In this document: positions 1 through 8,071 of the stretch, in pieces | How positions within the stretch are numbered: the first letter of the stretch is position 1 | Layout: every line of letters begins with the position of its first letter | NCBI RefSeq assembly: GCF_000422965.1 | Contig: NZ_AUHB01000003.1 | Coordinates: 1 to 64,000, forward strand | From: Pleomorphomonas oryzae DSM 16300 | Lineage (GTDB): Bacteria > Pseudomonadota > Alphaproteobacteria > Rhizobiales > Pleomorphomonadaceae | Reading direction: 5' to 3' | Length of the DNA: 64,000 nucleotides | Notes under the pieces: model-generated | Seen by the model: only the letters and a program-made list of their open reading frames with translations | Told to the model about the DNA's origin: nothing | Databases searched by the model: none | Made by a program: the position numbers and the translations under genes

Positions 1-396
1 GACGGTGAGGTCGGCGCCGTCAGCGGGGGCCGAGACCAGCACGCGCTTGGCGCCGGCCGTCAGGTGCATCGACGCCTTGTCCTTGGCGGTGAAGATGCCG
101 GTGCACTCGAGAGCGACGTCGACGCCCAGGTCCTTCCACGGCAGCGTGGTCGGGTCCTTGATGGCGGTGACCTTGATCTTGCCGGTGCCGACGTCGATCC
201 AGTCGGCGCCGGTAGTCACTTCATGCGGGAAGCGGCCGTGTACGCTGTCGAAGCGGATCAGGTGGGCATTGGTCTCGACCGGGCCGAGGTCGTTGATGCC
301 GACAACCTCGATGTCCTTGCGACCGGACTCGACGATCGCGCGCAGAACGTTACGACCGATACGACCAAAGCCGTTGATGGCGACCTTGACTGCCAT
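1..396 (-). CDS. gap: Glyceraldehyde-3-phosphate dehydrogenase, N-terminal part
   Basis: Glycolytic/gluconeogenic NAD-dependent GAPDH, cytoplasmic; it oxidises glyceraldehyde 3-phosphate to 1,3-bisphosphoglycerate. Only the first 132 codons lie in the window; the gene leaves through the left edge, so the catalytic Cys cannot be checked. The start MAVKVAINGFGRIGRN is the typical Rossmann NAD-binding beginning of type I GAPDH, and ECTGIF and KRVLVSAPADGAD follow at the expected places. A GGGAG sequence lies six bases before the ATG at 396; a second in-frame ATG two codons upstream is less well spaced. It is transcribed away from adhE, which ends upstream on the same strand with its own terminator, so gap probably has a separate promoter between 397 and 550. 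Confidence 0.97.
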   Translation of the reverse strand, partial: MAVKVAINGFGRIGRNVLRAIVESGRKDIEVVGINDLGPVETNAHLIRFDSVHGRFPHEVTTGADWIDVGTGKIKVTAIKDPTTLPWKDLGVDVALECTGIFTAKDKASMHLTAGAKRVLVSAPADGADLTV

Positions 397-550
397 GTTC
401 ATCTCCCAATCAGGTTATTTATCTTTCGAGATGCCGATCGTTCCTTGCGGAGAACTTTGCGGCCTTCCCGATAAGCGCTTCCGAAATCGGATGAAGTCGG
501 TCTACGCCGATGGTTCGCGGATGTCACTTCAGAAGGTTTGAAGGCATCCC

Positions 551-583
551 AAAGTAAAACGGAGGCGAGTTGCCCCGCCTCCG
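551..583 (-). terminator. Rho-independent terminator of adhE
   Basis: A perfect 8-bp stem (560-567 with 576-583, loop of 8) is followed on the minus strand by TTTTACTTT. It sits 18 bases after the adhE stop codon and separates adhE from gap. Confidence 0.8.
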
Positions 584-600
584 TTTCTTAAGTGTCACTC

Positions 601-3282
601 TTACTCGGCCGCCTTGCGTCCGCCCTTGGCGGGCTTGGCCGCTTCGACGGGCTGAACCGTCTCAGCCGCTTCGACGCGGTCGGTGGGCTCGACGTAGGCC
701 CGGCCGTAGTAGCTGTCGACCAGGATTTGCTTCAGCTCCGAGATCAGCGGGAAGCGCGGGTTGGCGCCGGTGCACTGGTCATCGAAGGCCTCGACGGCGA
801 TCTTGTCGACCTTGGCCAGGAATTCCGCTTCCGGCACACCCGCTGCCTGGATGGAGGCGGGAATGTCGAGCTGCTTCTTCAGACCATCGACCCAGGCGAT
901 CAGGTTGTCGACGCGCTGTTGAGTGCGCTCGCCACCGAGATCGAGGTGCTGGGCGATCTCGCCGTAACGGGCCCGAGCCTTCGGACGGTCATACTGCGAG
1001 AAGGCCGTCTGCTTGGTCGGGTTGTTGTTGGCGTTGTAGCGGATCACGTTGCTGATCAGCAGCGCGTTCGACAGGCCGTGCGGCAGGTGGAAAGCCGCGC
1101 CGAGCTTGTGGGCCATGGAGTGGCAGACACCCAGGAAGGCGTTGGCGAAGGCGATGCCGGCGATGGTGGCGCCGTTATGCACCTTTTCGCGAGCGATCGG
1201 ATCGTTGGCGCCTTCCTTGTAGGAGGCCGGCAGATACTCTTTCAGCAGCTTCAGGGCCTGCAGGGCCTGTCCGTCGGAGTACTCGTTGGCCAGCACCGAG
1301 GCGTAGGCTTCGAGCGCATGGGTGACGGCGTCGATACCACCGAAGGCGGTCAGCGACTTCGGCATGTGCATGACGAAGTTGGCGTCGATGATCGCCATGT
1401 TCGGCGTCAGCTCGTAGTCGGCGAGCGGGTACTTCATGCCGGTGGAGTCGTCGGTGACGACGGCGAACGGCGTCACTTCCGAACCAGTGCCGGAGGTGGT
1501 CGGGATGGCGACCAGCTCGGCCTTGATGCCCAGCTTGGGGAACTTGTAGATGCGCTTGCGGATATCCATGAAGCGCAGCGCCAGGTCCTCGAAGTGGACT
1601 TCCGGATGCTCGTACATCACCCACATGATCTTGGCAGCATCCATGGCAGAGCCACCGCCAAAGGCGACGATCACGTCCGGCTTGAAGGACATCGCGCGCT
1701 CGGTGCCCTTGCGGACGGCCGACAGCGTCGGATCGGCCTCGACGTCGTGATAGGTCTCGACGTCCATGCCGTGCTTTTTCAGAAGCTCGATGACGCCGTC
1801 GGCATAGCCGTTCAGGAACAGGAAGCGGTCGGTGACCACCAGCGCGCGCTTCTTGCCCTCTAGATCCTTGAACGCTTCGGCAACGGCGCCGCGGCGGAAG
1901 TAGATGGACTTGGGGAGCTTGTGCCAGAGCATGTTTTCGGCTCGCTTCGCGACGGTCTTGCGGTTGATGAGGTGCTTCGGACCGACGTTGTCGGAGATCG
2001 AGTTGCCACCCCAGCTACCGCAGCCGAGCGTCAGAGACGGCGCCAGATTGAAGTTGTAGAGGTCACCGATGCCGCCGAGGGCCGCCGGCGAGTTGATCAG
2101 GATACGGGCCGTCTTCATCCTGTCGCCGAACCGAGAGATGCGCTCCTTGTGGTTGTCCTGGTCGGTATAGAGCACTGAGGTGTGACCGATACCGCCCAGG
2201 GCGACCAGCGCTGCGGCGGCGTCGACGGCAGCCTCGAAGTCCGGACGACGATAGAGAGCCAGCGTCGGCGACAGCTTCTCGTGAGCGAAGGGCTCGCTCT
2301 CCTCGACGCTTTCGACTTCACCGATCAGGATCTTGGTGTCGGCGGGAACGGCGATGCCTGCAGATGCGGCGATCTTGACGGCTGACTGGCCGACGACGTC
2401 CGGAGACAGGTGACCGCCGGGGAACACCACGTTGCGCACCGCGCCCAGCTCGTTGCCGGAGAGGATGTAGCCGCCGTGGCTCTGGAAGCGCTCGCGAACC
2501 GCGTCATAGACGCTGTCGACGGCGATCACGGCCTGCTCGGAGGCGCAGATCATGCCGTTGTCGAAGGTCTTGGACATCAGGATCGAGGCAACGGCGCGCT
2601 TGATGTCACCGTATTCGTCGATGACGACCGGCGCGTTGCCGGCGCCGACGCCGATGGCGGGCTTGCCGGAGGAGTAGGCCGCCTTCACCATCGCCGGGCC
2701 ACCGGTGGCCAGGATCAGGTTGACGTCGGGGTGACGCATCAGGGCGTTGCTGAGCTCGACCGACGGGGTATCGATCCAGCCGATGATGTCGGCCGGGGCG
2801 CCGGCGGCGACCGCGGCATCAAGCACCAGCTTGGCGGCGGCGCAGGTCGACTTCTTGGCGCGCGGATGGGGGGAGAAGACGATACCGTTGCGGGTCTTGA
2901 GCGAGATCAGCGCCTTGAAGATGGCAGTCGAGGTCGGATTGGTGGTCGGCACGATGCCGCAGATCAGGCCGATCGGCTCAGCAATGGTGATGGTGCCGCC
3001 GAGCTCGTCTTCCTCGAGCACGCCGCAGGTCGGCTCGTCTTTGTACTTGTTGTAGATGTACTCGGAGGCGAAGTGGTTCTTGATGACCTTGTCTTCCACC
3101 ACACCCATGCCGGTTTCTTCGGCGGCCTGCATGGCGAGCGGGATACGGGCCGAGGCGGCGGCGAAGGCTGCCTGACGGAAGATCAGATCGACCTGCTCCT
3201 GGGAGAACGTCGCATAGATTTGCTGGGCGCGCTTGACGCGGGAAACCAGTGCGTCGAGATCTGCCGGGCTGTTGATTGGCAT
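601..3282 (-). CDS. adhE: Bifunctional acetaldehyde-CoA/alcohol dehydrogenase AdhE
   Basis: Fermentative enzyme that reduces acetyl-CoA to acetaldehyde and then to ethanol with NADH. The 893-residue product has the two-domain order of the family. An aldehyde dehydrogenase domain (about 1-440) carries the catalytic Cys246 in NGMICASEQ. An iron-dependent alcohol dehydrogenase domain (about 450-870) carries GGGSAMDAAK and the metal-ligand region HSMAHKLGAAFHLPHG. The C-terminus ends in a short Ala/Lys-rich tail not needed for catalysis. The start at 3282 is set by AGGAG six bases upstream and by agreement with the usual AdhE length (891 residues in E. coli); the open frame continues upstream but looks non-coding. 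A LacI-type regulator is transcribed divergently 462 bp away and may control it (inference). AdhE is uncommon in aerobic alphaproteobacteria and suggests anaerobic ethanol production. Confidence 0.97.
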   Translation of the reverse strand: MPINSPADLDALVSRVKRAQQIYATFSQEQVDLIFRQAAFAAASARIPLAMQAAEETGMGVVEDKVIKNHFASEYIYNKYKDEPTCGVLEEDELGGTITIAEPIGLICGIVPTTNPTSTAIFKALISLKTRNGIVFSPHPRAKKSTCAAAKLVLDAAVAAGAPADIIGWIDTPSVELSNALMRHPDVNLILATGGPAMVKAAYSSGKPAIGVGAGNAPVVIDEYGDIKRAVASILMSKTFDNGMICASEQAVIAVDSVYDAVRERFQSHGGYILSGNELGAVRNVVFPGGHLSPDVVGQSAVKIAASAGIAVPADTKILIGEVESVEESEPFAHEKLSPTLALYRRPDFEAAVDAAAALVALGGIGHTSVLYTDQDNHKERISRFGDRMKTARILINSPAALGGIGDLYNFNLAPSLTLGCGSWGGNSISDNVGPKHLINRKTVAKRAENMLWHKLPKSIYFRRGAVAEAFKDLEGKKRALVVTDRFLFLNGYADGVIELLKKHGMDVETYHDVEADPTLSAVRKGTERAMSFKPDVIVAFGGGSAMDAAKIMWVMYEHPEVHFEDLALRFMDIRKRIYKFPKLGIKAELVAIPTTSGTGSEVTPFAVVTDDSTGMKYPLADYELTPNMAIIDANFVMHMPKSLTAFGGIDAVTHALEAYASVLANEYSDGQALQALKLLKEYLPASYKEGANDPIAREKVHNGATIAGIAFANAFLGVCHSMAHKLGAAFHLPHGLSNALLISNVIRYNANNNPTKQTAFSQYDRPKARARYGEIAQHLDLGGERTQQRVDNLIAWVDGLKKQLDIPASIQAAGVPEAEFLAKVDKIAVEAFDDQCTGANPRFPLISELKQILVDSYYGRAYVEPTDRVEAAETVQPVEAAKPAKGGRKAAE

Positions 3283-3744
3283 GTTCTTCTCCTGTCTTCC
3301 AAGCATTCGTCCCGAAGGTGTTCTGTTCGTTCCGCCGGCGTTGGCCGCTTTTGGCTTCGTCGGTCGGGCTTTCTGACCCAGAGGGCGAGGCGGTTGGTGG
3401 AGGACCTTTCGACGGTCCACTCTGTTGTGTCCTGCTGCATATGGGATCGTTTTCAGTCCAATGGTCAAGCATTGAACCGATTAAGTTTGCAGTGCGTAGT
3501 GGTACTACAGACTGACCAAAATTCTTCTAAAGGGCGTTGATAGAAAAGGTGAAATCCACAAGATCCGCTGTATTTTGCCGCTGTCTTCCTGAGGGTTCCT
3601 AAACCATTCGCGAATCTTATCAGAAAAACTACTGATTTCAAATTGGTGCCGCTGAGCAAGCTTCGTGTAATCCTTTTCAGTGGTTTCAGAGGCGGGGGAG
3701 GACGCTATCGAGAAGCCTTGGTGAGGTCGTGGGACCTTCAAAAA
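3283..3744. other. adhE-lacI divergent intergenic region
   Basis: This 462-bp gene-free stretch must hold the promoters of adhE (leftward) and the LacI-type gene (rightward). It contains an operator-like imperfect palindrome (3472-3485) and a perfect 10-bp palindrome ATTCGCGAAT at 3606-3615. On the minus strand a TTGACC hexamer (about 3462-3467) could be a -35 element for adhE, but no convincing -10 follows. No TTGAT-N4-ATCAA (FNR/FixK-type) box was found. Confidence 0.5.
3472..3485. promoter_or_regulatory. Candidate LacI-family operator
   Basis: TTGAACCGATTAAG is an imperfect palindrome with a central CG flanked by AA-N and N-TT. LacI-family operators typically show such a central CG with AA/TT at these distances. 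It lies about 190 bp upstream of adhE and 260 bp upstream of the lacI-type start, between the divergent genes. The assignment is by pattern only. Confidence 0.4.
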
Positions 3745-4755
3745 ATGGCGATTGGTATCAAGGATGTGGCCCAAAGAGCCGGTGTATCGGTGGCCACTGT
3801 TTCTCGCGTGTTCGGCAATGGTCCGGTCAGCCCGGAGCTGCGCGAGCGGGTGGAAAAAGCTATCGCGGCGACCGGCTATCGGCCTAACCTTTCGGCCCGT
3901 CGGCTGCGCTCTCAACACTCCCAAACCATCGGCCTGATGGTGGCCGACATTCGCAGCCCGTTCTTCACGGCGTTGAGCCGTGTGGTGGAGGACGAGGCCT
4001 ATCGTTCGGGCATGCGGGTCATTCTCTGCAACACCGACGAGAGCGCCGAGCGCGAGGCGATGTACCTGCGGCTGATGGAAGAAGAGCGCGTCACCGGCCT
4101 TATCTGGGCTCCGACTCGCGGCAGTCTCGAACGACTGGCCGATGACGATCTGCCGTTTCCGGTGGTGCTGGTCGATCGTGGCGGGCCGGTCGGCCGCCAC
4201 GACAGCGTCGTGCTGGACAATCATCAGGCGACGGTAACTTTGGTTCGCCATCTTCAAACCATAGGCCGCAGCCACATCGTCGGCCTGTTCGGCAATACCT
4301 CGTCGACGGCAGTCGACCGCCACCTCGGTTATCTCTCGGCCACCGCGTCGCTTGGCCTGTCGTCGGAGGCCTTTTTCGTGGCTCCCAATGCGGAAGCGGC
4401 AGAGCGCGAGATCACCAAGGTGTTTTCCCGGGCGGACCGGCCGGATGGCGTCATCGCATCGAGCAACGCCATGTTGCTGGGTGTGGTCAAGGCAATGCGG
4501 CGGCTGGACCTCAGGACGCCTGACGACGTGGCGATTGCCGGCTTCGACAACGAGACGTGGTCGGAACTGGTCGGTCCGGGCCTCACCGTCATCGAGCAGC
4601 CGGTCGGCGACATCGGTCGCATGGCCATGACGTTGCTGTTCGATCGCCTGAAGGCACCCAAGGCGCCGGCCCGCAAGGTCATGCTGTCCGGCAGGTTGAT
4701 CGTCCGTGGCTCCACGGCACCGGTGACCGGCCTCGTCGATGAGCCGGTGGAATAA
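3745..4755 (+). CDS. LacI-family transcriptional regulator
   Basis: DNA-binding repressor or activator of 336 residues. The N-terminal helix-turn-helix (residues about 4-25, IKDVAQRAGVSVATVSRVF) and hinge helix (NLSARRLRSQ region, about 50-60) are typical of the LacI family. The rest is a periplasmic-binding-protein-like effector domain (about 62-330) of the type that binds a sugar or a related small molecule. The ATG at 3745 was chosen because family members place the HTH within the first few residues; the frame is open further upstream, and the ribosome-binding site is weak. It is divergent from adhE, so regulation of adhE and of itself is plausible, but the effector cannot be read from sequence. 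It converges on the DUF2325 gene, ending 35 bp from it. Confidence 0.92.
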   Translation: MAIGIKDVAQRAGVSVATVSRVFGNGPVSPELRERVEKAIAATGYRPNLSARRLRSQHSQTIGLMVADIRSPFFTALSRVVEDEAYRSGMRVILCNTDESAEREAMYLRLMEEERVTGLIWAPTRGSLERLADDDLPFPVVLVDRGGPVGRHDSVVLDNHQATVTLVRHLQTIGRSHIVGLFGNTSSTAVDRHLGYLSATASLGLSSEAFFVAPNAEAAEREITKVFSRADRPDGVIASSNAMLLGVVKAMRRLDLRTPDDVAIAGFDNETWSELVGPGLTVIEQPVGDIGRMAMTLLFDRLKAPKAPARKVMLSGRLIVRGSTAPVTGLVDEPVE

Positions 4756-4790
4756 GATGACATCGGCAGGGGCGTAAGTCGGCCTTTCGC

Positions 4791-6017
4791 CTACACTCTG
4801 GCCAACTCGCTGGCGAATGACGAGTAGCTTGCCGAGGAGAGCGGCAGATAAGTCTTGTTCATGCGGCCGCAGATCGTCTTCAGCTTCTCGACGGCGGTAT
4901 GACTGACGCAATCGACCGGGAACATCACGACGTCGGCACGAACGAGCACGCCATCCAGCGTCTCGGCGGACTGCTCGGCGCCGCCATCATGATGGATCAG
5001 CGAACCGCGGCAGCGTTCGACCAGGTCGCGCATGCGCGACACGGTGCGCGGTCGCCCGCCGATATAGGCGATGCAACGCCCTTCAAGATTGAACGGGCAA
5101 TCCGCGGCGCAGGCCCCGGCAGGGCAGGGCGAGGCCGCGGCTATTTGGCTGGAAAGATCGGCGATTCTCGCCTCGGCGACGGCGAGCCGGCCGGTCATGG
5201 TGTCGATTTCGGTGATGAGCCGATCGTTGCGGCGCAGAGCAAGATCGAGTCGGCGGGCGAGGTCGTCGGCCTTGTTGGCGAGGCGGGTCGCTTCTTCACC
5301 ATTTTCCAGTTCGGCAACTCGGGAGCGCAGCGTCGCCGCCTCCCGCACAAAAGGTTCAATGCCGGTTACCAACTGCCTCAGCCGCTCGATCTCGCGGTCG
5401 CGGGTCGCCAGCGCGTCAAGATGGCCGGCGTTGGTTTGCTCCAGCCGGCGAGCGAGCGCGGCACACTGCTGTTCGGCCTGGGAGCGGGCGCGGGCATCGC
5501 CGCGATGCGAAGCGCCACAAAGATGCGACATCATGTGCACCTCGCCGAAAACGCGCACTTCCAATGCGCCGCCGAGATGCACATGGCTCATCACCGCCCA
5601 GAAAGCGCCGGCGATCTGGCCCTCGGCCACCTCGCGGTCCCAAAAGGCCGAGAGTTCCTCCTCCGAACTGCAGCGCGACGCCTTGCGCACCGCGCCGGCG
5701 TGATTGATATCGAGCAGCTTCTGAACGGCGCTGGAGGCACGATTGCGGGTCGATAGGACGTGCACGAAAGCGCCGTGCAGCTCATAGTCCGTCATCTGCT
5801 CGATGCCGTTGAAAAGCCCCAGCCGCTTCGCCGTCTTGCGCAGCTCGGTCAGAGTCAGGCAGGTGCCGAGGGTTACGCAATGACAACTCTTGGCAAGCTC
5901 CCAGATTTTCAGGCGCTCCCGGCGAACCGGTCGGAGCGGCCTTTCCGGAGAGAAAGAGGATAGCGACGTGGCCGGCTCGACCGGCCCCGGCAATGAGAAC
6001 ACGGGCTTGCCGAGCAT
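4791..6017 (-). CDS. DUF2325 domain protein with coiled coil and Cys motifs
   Basis: Protein of 408 residues with unknown function. An N-terminal globular part has a CHC-x5-C cluster (C45, C47, C53) and a His/Cys-containing segment EVHMMSHLCGASHRGDARAR (159-178). A predicted long coiled coil with heptad-like charged repeats spans about 178-295. A C-terminal DUF2325 domain (about 316-405, beginning CIAYIGGRP) is preceded by a compact cluster C298, C303, C307, C315 that could bind metal. The ATG at 6017 follows the stop of the upstream gene by one base, with GAGGGGAA in front, so the pair is translationally coupled. The frame extends upstream into the partner gene but that part is a shadow. The clustered Cys residues suggest a metal or redox role; that is inference. 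Confidence 0.85.
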   Translation of the reverse strand: MLGKPVFSLPGPVEPATSLSSFSPERPLRPVRRERLKIWELAKSCHCVTLGTCLTLTELRKTAKRLGLFNGIEQMTDYELHGAFVHVLSTRNRASSAVQKLLDINHAGAVRKASRCSSEEELSAFWDREVAEGQIAGAFWAVMSHVHLGGALEVRVFGEVHMMSHLCGASHRGDARARSQAEQQCAALARRLEQTNAGHLDALATRDREIERLRQLVTGIEPFVREAATLRSRVAELENGEEATRLANKADDLARRLDLALRRNDRLITEIDTMTGRLAVAEARIADLSSQIAAASPCPAGACAADCPFNLEGRCIAYIGGRPRTVSRMRDLVERCRGSLIHHDGGAEQSAETLDGVLVRADVVMFPVDCVSHTAVEKLKTICGRMNKTYLPLSSASYSSFASELARV

Positions 6018-6018
6018 G

Positions 6019-6525
6019 TCAGTTCCCCTCAGGCAGCAACGCGCAGAGCGCTCGGTCGACGGCTTCGGCCGAGACTTCCAGCTCGAACGGGCAGCCCCGC
6101 CCGGCGCACAGGCCGGCATGGGCGCACCGGAAGATGCCGGCGCGAATCTCCACTAGTTCGGCGCACATGCGTGCTTCCACTTCGTGGCGGTCGGGAGGGT
6201 TGAGTGCCTCCAGCACGGCGCGCCGCACCACCACTTCACGGTCCACCGGCATTCCGGGCGCGATCCCCATCGGAGCATGCAGGAACCGGTAGAGCCTCGA
6301 CATGCCGATGAGGCTTGCCGCATAGCCGCCGGGTGTACGCGGGCGAGGCACCAAAGCGCAGCGCTCGGTCAGGCGGCGGCAGGCGAGGGCGTCCGATCGG
6401 TCGGAGAATGCTCCTTCACGCTTGGTTTTCTGGCGTTTCTCGTCACCGATAAAACAGATGAGAACCAGAAGGTCCTCAACGTCCTGGGCGAGCCAGCTTT
6501 CGGGCGGAAGATGAGGCGCATTCAT
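6019..6525 (-). CDS. Conserved-looking hypothetical protein, partner of the DUF2325 gene
   Basis: Protein of 168 residues that I cannot assign to a family. It is soluble (no signal peptide, no membrane segment) and basic in the first third. Near its C-terminus it carries C134-x5-C140-x4-C145-PFELE. This closely resembles the C-x4-C-x3-C-PFNLE segment of the following DUF2325 protein. The stop codon overlaps the start region of that gene (one-base gap), so the two are made together and probably work together. GGAAG lies in front of the ATG at 6525. A palindromic element 40 bp upstream may be the operator of this two-gene operon. The reading frame is supported by position and coupling rather than by a recognised domain. 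Confidence 0.7.
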   Translation of the reverse strand: MNAPHLPPESWLAQDVEDLLVLICFIGDEKRQKTKREGAFSDRSDALACRRLTERCALVPRPRTPGGYAASLIGMSRLYRFLHAPMGIAPGMPVDREVVVRRAVLEALNPPDRHEVEARMCAELVEIRAGIFRCAHAGLCAGRGCPFELEVSAEAVDRALCALLPEGN

Positions 6526-6564
6526 GGTCGGCTTCCGGTGATGGGTTTACCGGCAGGGAACATA

Positions 6565-6585
6565 ACTTGAGTATATGAGTCAAGT
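6565..6585. promoter_or_regulatory. Inverted repeat between the 168-residue gene and the hydrolase gene
   Basis: ACTTGA-N9-TCAAGT is a perfect 6-bp inverted repeat in an AT-rich patch, 40 bp before the minus-strand start at 6525 and about 100 bp before the plus-strand hydrolase. The spacing (9) does not fit FNR/CRP sites (6 between TTGA and TCAA). It is a candidate operator for an unknown regulator. Confidence 0.4.
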
Positions 6586-6681
6586 ATAAGTGAAAGTGAC
6601 TAGACCGCTTCGGTTTGTCCTTGCCCTTGAAGGAACGAACCGCCAATCTGCCGCCATCTGCGCATCCGTCCGGAGTTGCGA

Positions 6682-7473
6682 TTGTCCACTCTGTCTTCCG
6701 CCGCTTTCGAGGTCCGTCTCCATCATTCAGGGGGGAACGGGGCGCCGCTGCTGCTCGTTCACGGTTTTGGCGCCGATCGCCGCACCTTCACGGCAAACCA
6801 GCCGGCACTCTCGGCGGTCGCCGACGTCTGGTCGCTCGATCTGCCGGGGCACGGCGCTTCGCCGTGGCCGGAAGGAGCAACACCGTCGGCCGCCGCCTTT
6901 GCCGATGCCATCCTGAGGGCGCTCGACACGGCGGGCGTCGAGCGCGTCGACATGGTCGGCCACTCGCTCGGCGGTGCGGTTTCAGGCGTATTTGCGGCCC
7001 GCTATCCCGATCGCGTCCGATCGCTGACGGCACTGGCTGCCTCGGGCCTGGGCCGGCCGGTGCCGCGCGTTTTCGTCGAAACGCTGCCCACGCTGACCGA
7101 CGTCGAGGCTACCGAGCATTTGCTCCAGCGCCTGTTCGTCAGGAAGAGCCTCGCCAACCGGCGTCTGGCGCTTTACATGCTCGATGAGCTGGAAAAGCCG
7201 GGCCGGCGGGCTGCCCTCTCGCACATTGCCTCGGAGATGACGGCGATCTCCGCCGAGGCGGATGCCGCTTTCCGCGCGGTCGCTGAGGCCGGTCTGCCGC
7301 GTCTTGTCGTCTGGGGCGAGGGCGATGCCGTCAACCCGCTCGATGAGGAACGTCTTGCCGCTGTCGGTGGCGAGCGCTTCGTTATTCCCGACACCGGCCA
7401 CCTGCCGCATGTCGAAGCGGCGATTGCCGTCAATCGTCGGCTTCCCGCTTTTCTGGCCGGCCTTCCCGCCTGA
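6682..7473 (+). CDS. Alpha/beta-fold hydrolase
   Basis: Cytoplasmic hydrolase of about 263 residues, substrate unknown. The oxyanion region LLLVHGFGADRRTF, nucleophile elbow VGHSLGGAVSG, acid in WGEGDAVNP and catalytic His in DTGHLPHVE all appear in the correct order, so the Ser-Asp-His triad is complete. The protein resembles the hydrolase domain found in acetoin-dehydrogenase acyltransferases and 2-hydroxymuconate-type hydrolases, but context does not choose between them. The start is a TTG: GGAG at 6672-6675 gives six-base spacing to the TTG at 6682, whereas the TTG at 6676 is too close. The following deacylase gene begins 31 bp after the stop, so the two may be cotranscribed. Confidence 0.88.
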   Translation: MSTLSSAAFEVRLHHSGGNGAPLLLVHGFGADRRTFTANQPALSAVADVWSLDLPGHGASPWPEGATPSAAAFADAILRALDTAGVERVDMVGHSLGGAVSGVFAARYPDRVRSLTALAASGLGRPVPRVFVETLPTLTDVEATEHLLQRLFVRKSLANRRLALYMLDELEKPGRRAALSHIASEMTAISAEADAAFRAVAEAGLPRLVVWGEGDAVNPLDEERLAAVGGERFVIPDTGHLPHVEAAIAVNRRLPAFLAGLPA

Positions 7474-7504
7474 CCGCGCCCTTGATGAAGACAAGGCTTT
7501 TCCG

Positions 7505-7981
7505 ATGTCCCGCACCACCCGCGCCACCCAGTTTCTCGACAAGGCGCGCGTCGCCTATGAGACGGTGACCTACGACTATGATCCCGACGCCGACCGTATC
7601 GGCATGCAGGCGGCGGAGGCGATCGGCGCCGAGCCGTTCCGTGTTCTCAAGACGCTGATGGCCGAGGTGGACGGCAAGCCGGTCTGCGTCGTCGTGCCGT
7701 CCGACCACGAGGTCAGCATGAAGAAGCTGGCGGCGGCCTTCGGCGGCAAATCGGCCAATATGATGAAACCGGCCGAAGCCGAACGTGTCACTGGCTACCA
7801 CGTGGGTGGCATTTCGCCCTTCGGCCAGAAAAAGCGCGTCCCCACCGCCTTTGAACAAGCGGCACTTGTCCACGCGACCGTCTACATGAACGGTGGCCAG
7901 CGCGGTCTGCAGGTGCAGCTCAAGCCAGCCGACGCAGTGAAGGCACTCGACGCCAAGGCGGCGCCGCTAGTGGCCGATTGA
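7505..7981 (+). CDS. ybaK: Cys-tRNA(Pro)/Cys-tRNA(Cys) deacylase, YbaK/EbsC type
   Basis: Trans-editing protein of 158 residues that hydrolyses misacylated Cys-tRNA(Pro), protecting translation from proline-to-cysteine errors. The sequence covers the whole YbaK/aa-tRNA-synthetase-editing domain: FRVLKTLMAEVDG, CVVVPSDHEVSMKKLA and the C-terminal VGGISPFGQKKRVPT segment, in which GGxSPFG-K-K is the family signature. Length matches the family (about 155-165). It sits between the alpha/beta hydrolase and parC, all on the plus strand; a specific functional link is not apparent. Some YbaK-like proteins (ProX, YeaK) edit other tRNAs, so the exact substrate is inferred from overall similarity. Confidence 0.92.
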   Translation: MSRTTRATQFLDKARVAYETVTYDYDPDADRIGMQAAEAIGAEPFRVLKTLMAEVDGKPVCVVVPSDHEVSMKKLAAAFGGKSANMMKPAEAERVTGYHVGGISPFGQKKRVPTAFEQAALVHATVYMNGGQRGLQVQLKPADAVKALDAKAAPLVAD

Positions 7982-8071
7982 TCACTGATACGTGGACAAA
8001 ACGTGCACAACGGCGGATAACCGCTTGCCATTCTGTTGCACTTGGGCGGGGGTGATTCTACCCATCGTGCC

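Noticed and set aside
2410-3540. 376-residue open frame antisense to the adhE 5' half
   Set aside because: Gly/Val/Asp-rich shadow composition; adhE on the other strand is unambiguous.
3283-3744. FNR/FixK box upstream of adhE
   Set aside because: No TTGAT-N4-ATCAA or close variant was found; the TCAA-N3-TTGA at about 3466 is reversed and too closely spaced.
6019-6119. Upstream extension of the DUF2325 reading frame to 6119
   Set aside because: It overlaps the coupled 168-residue gene in another frame; the ATG at 6017 with GAGGGGAA is the better start.
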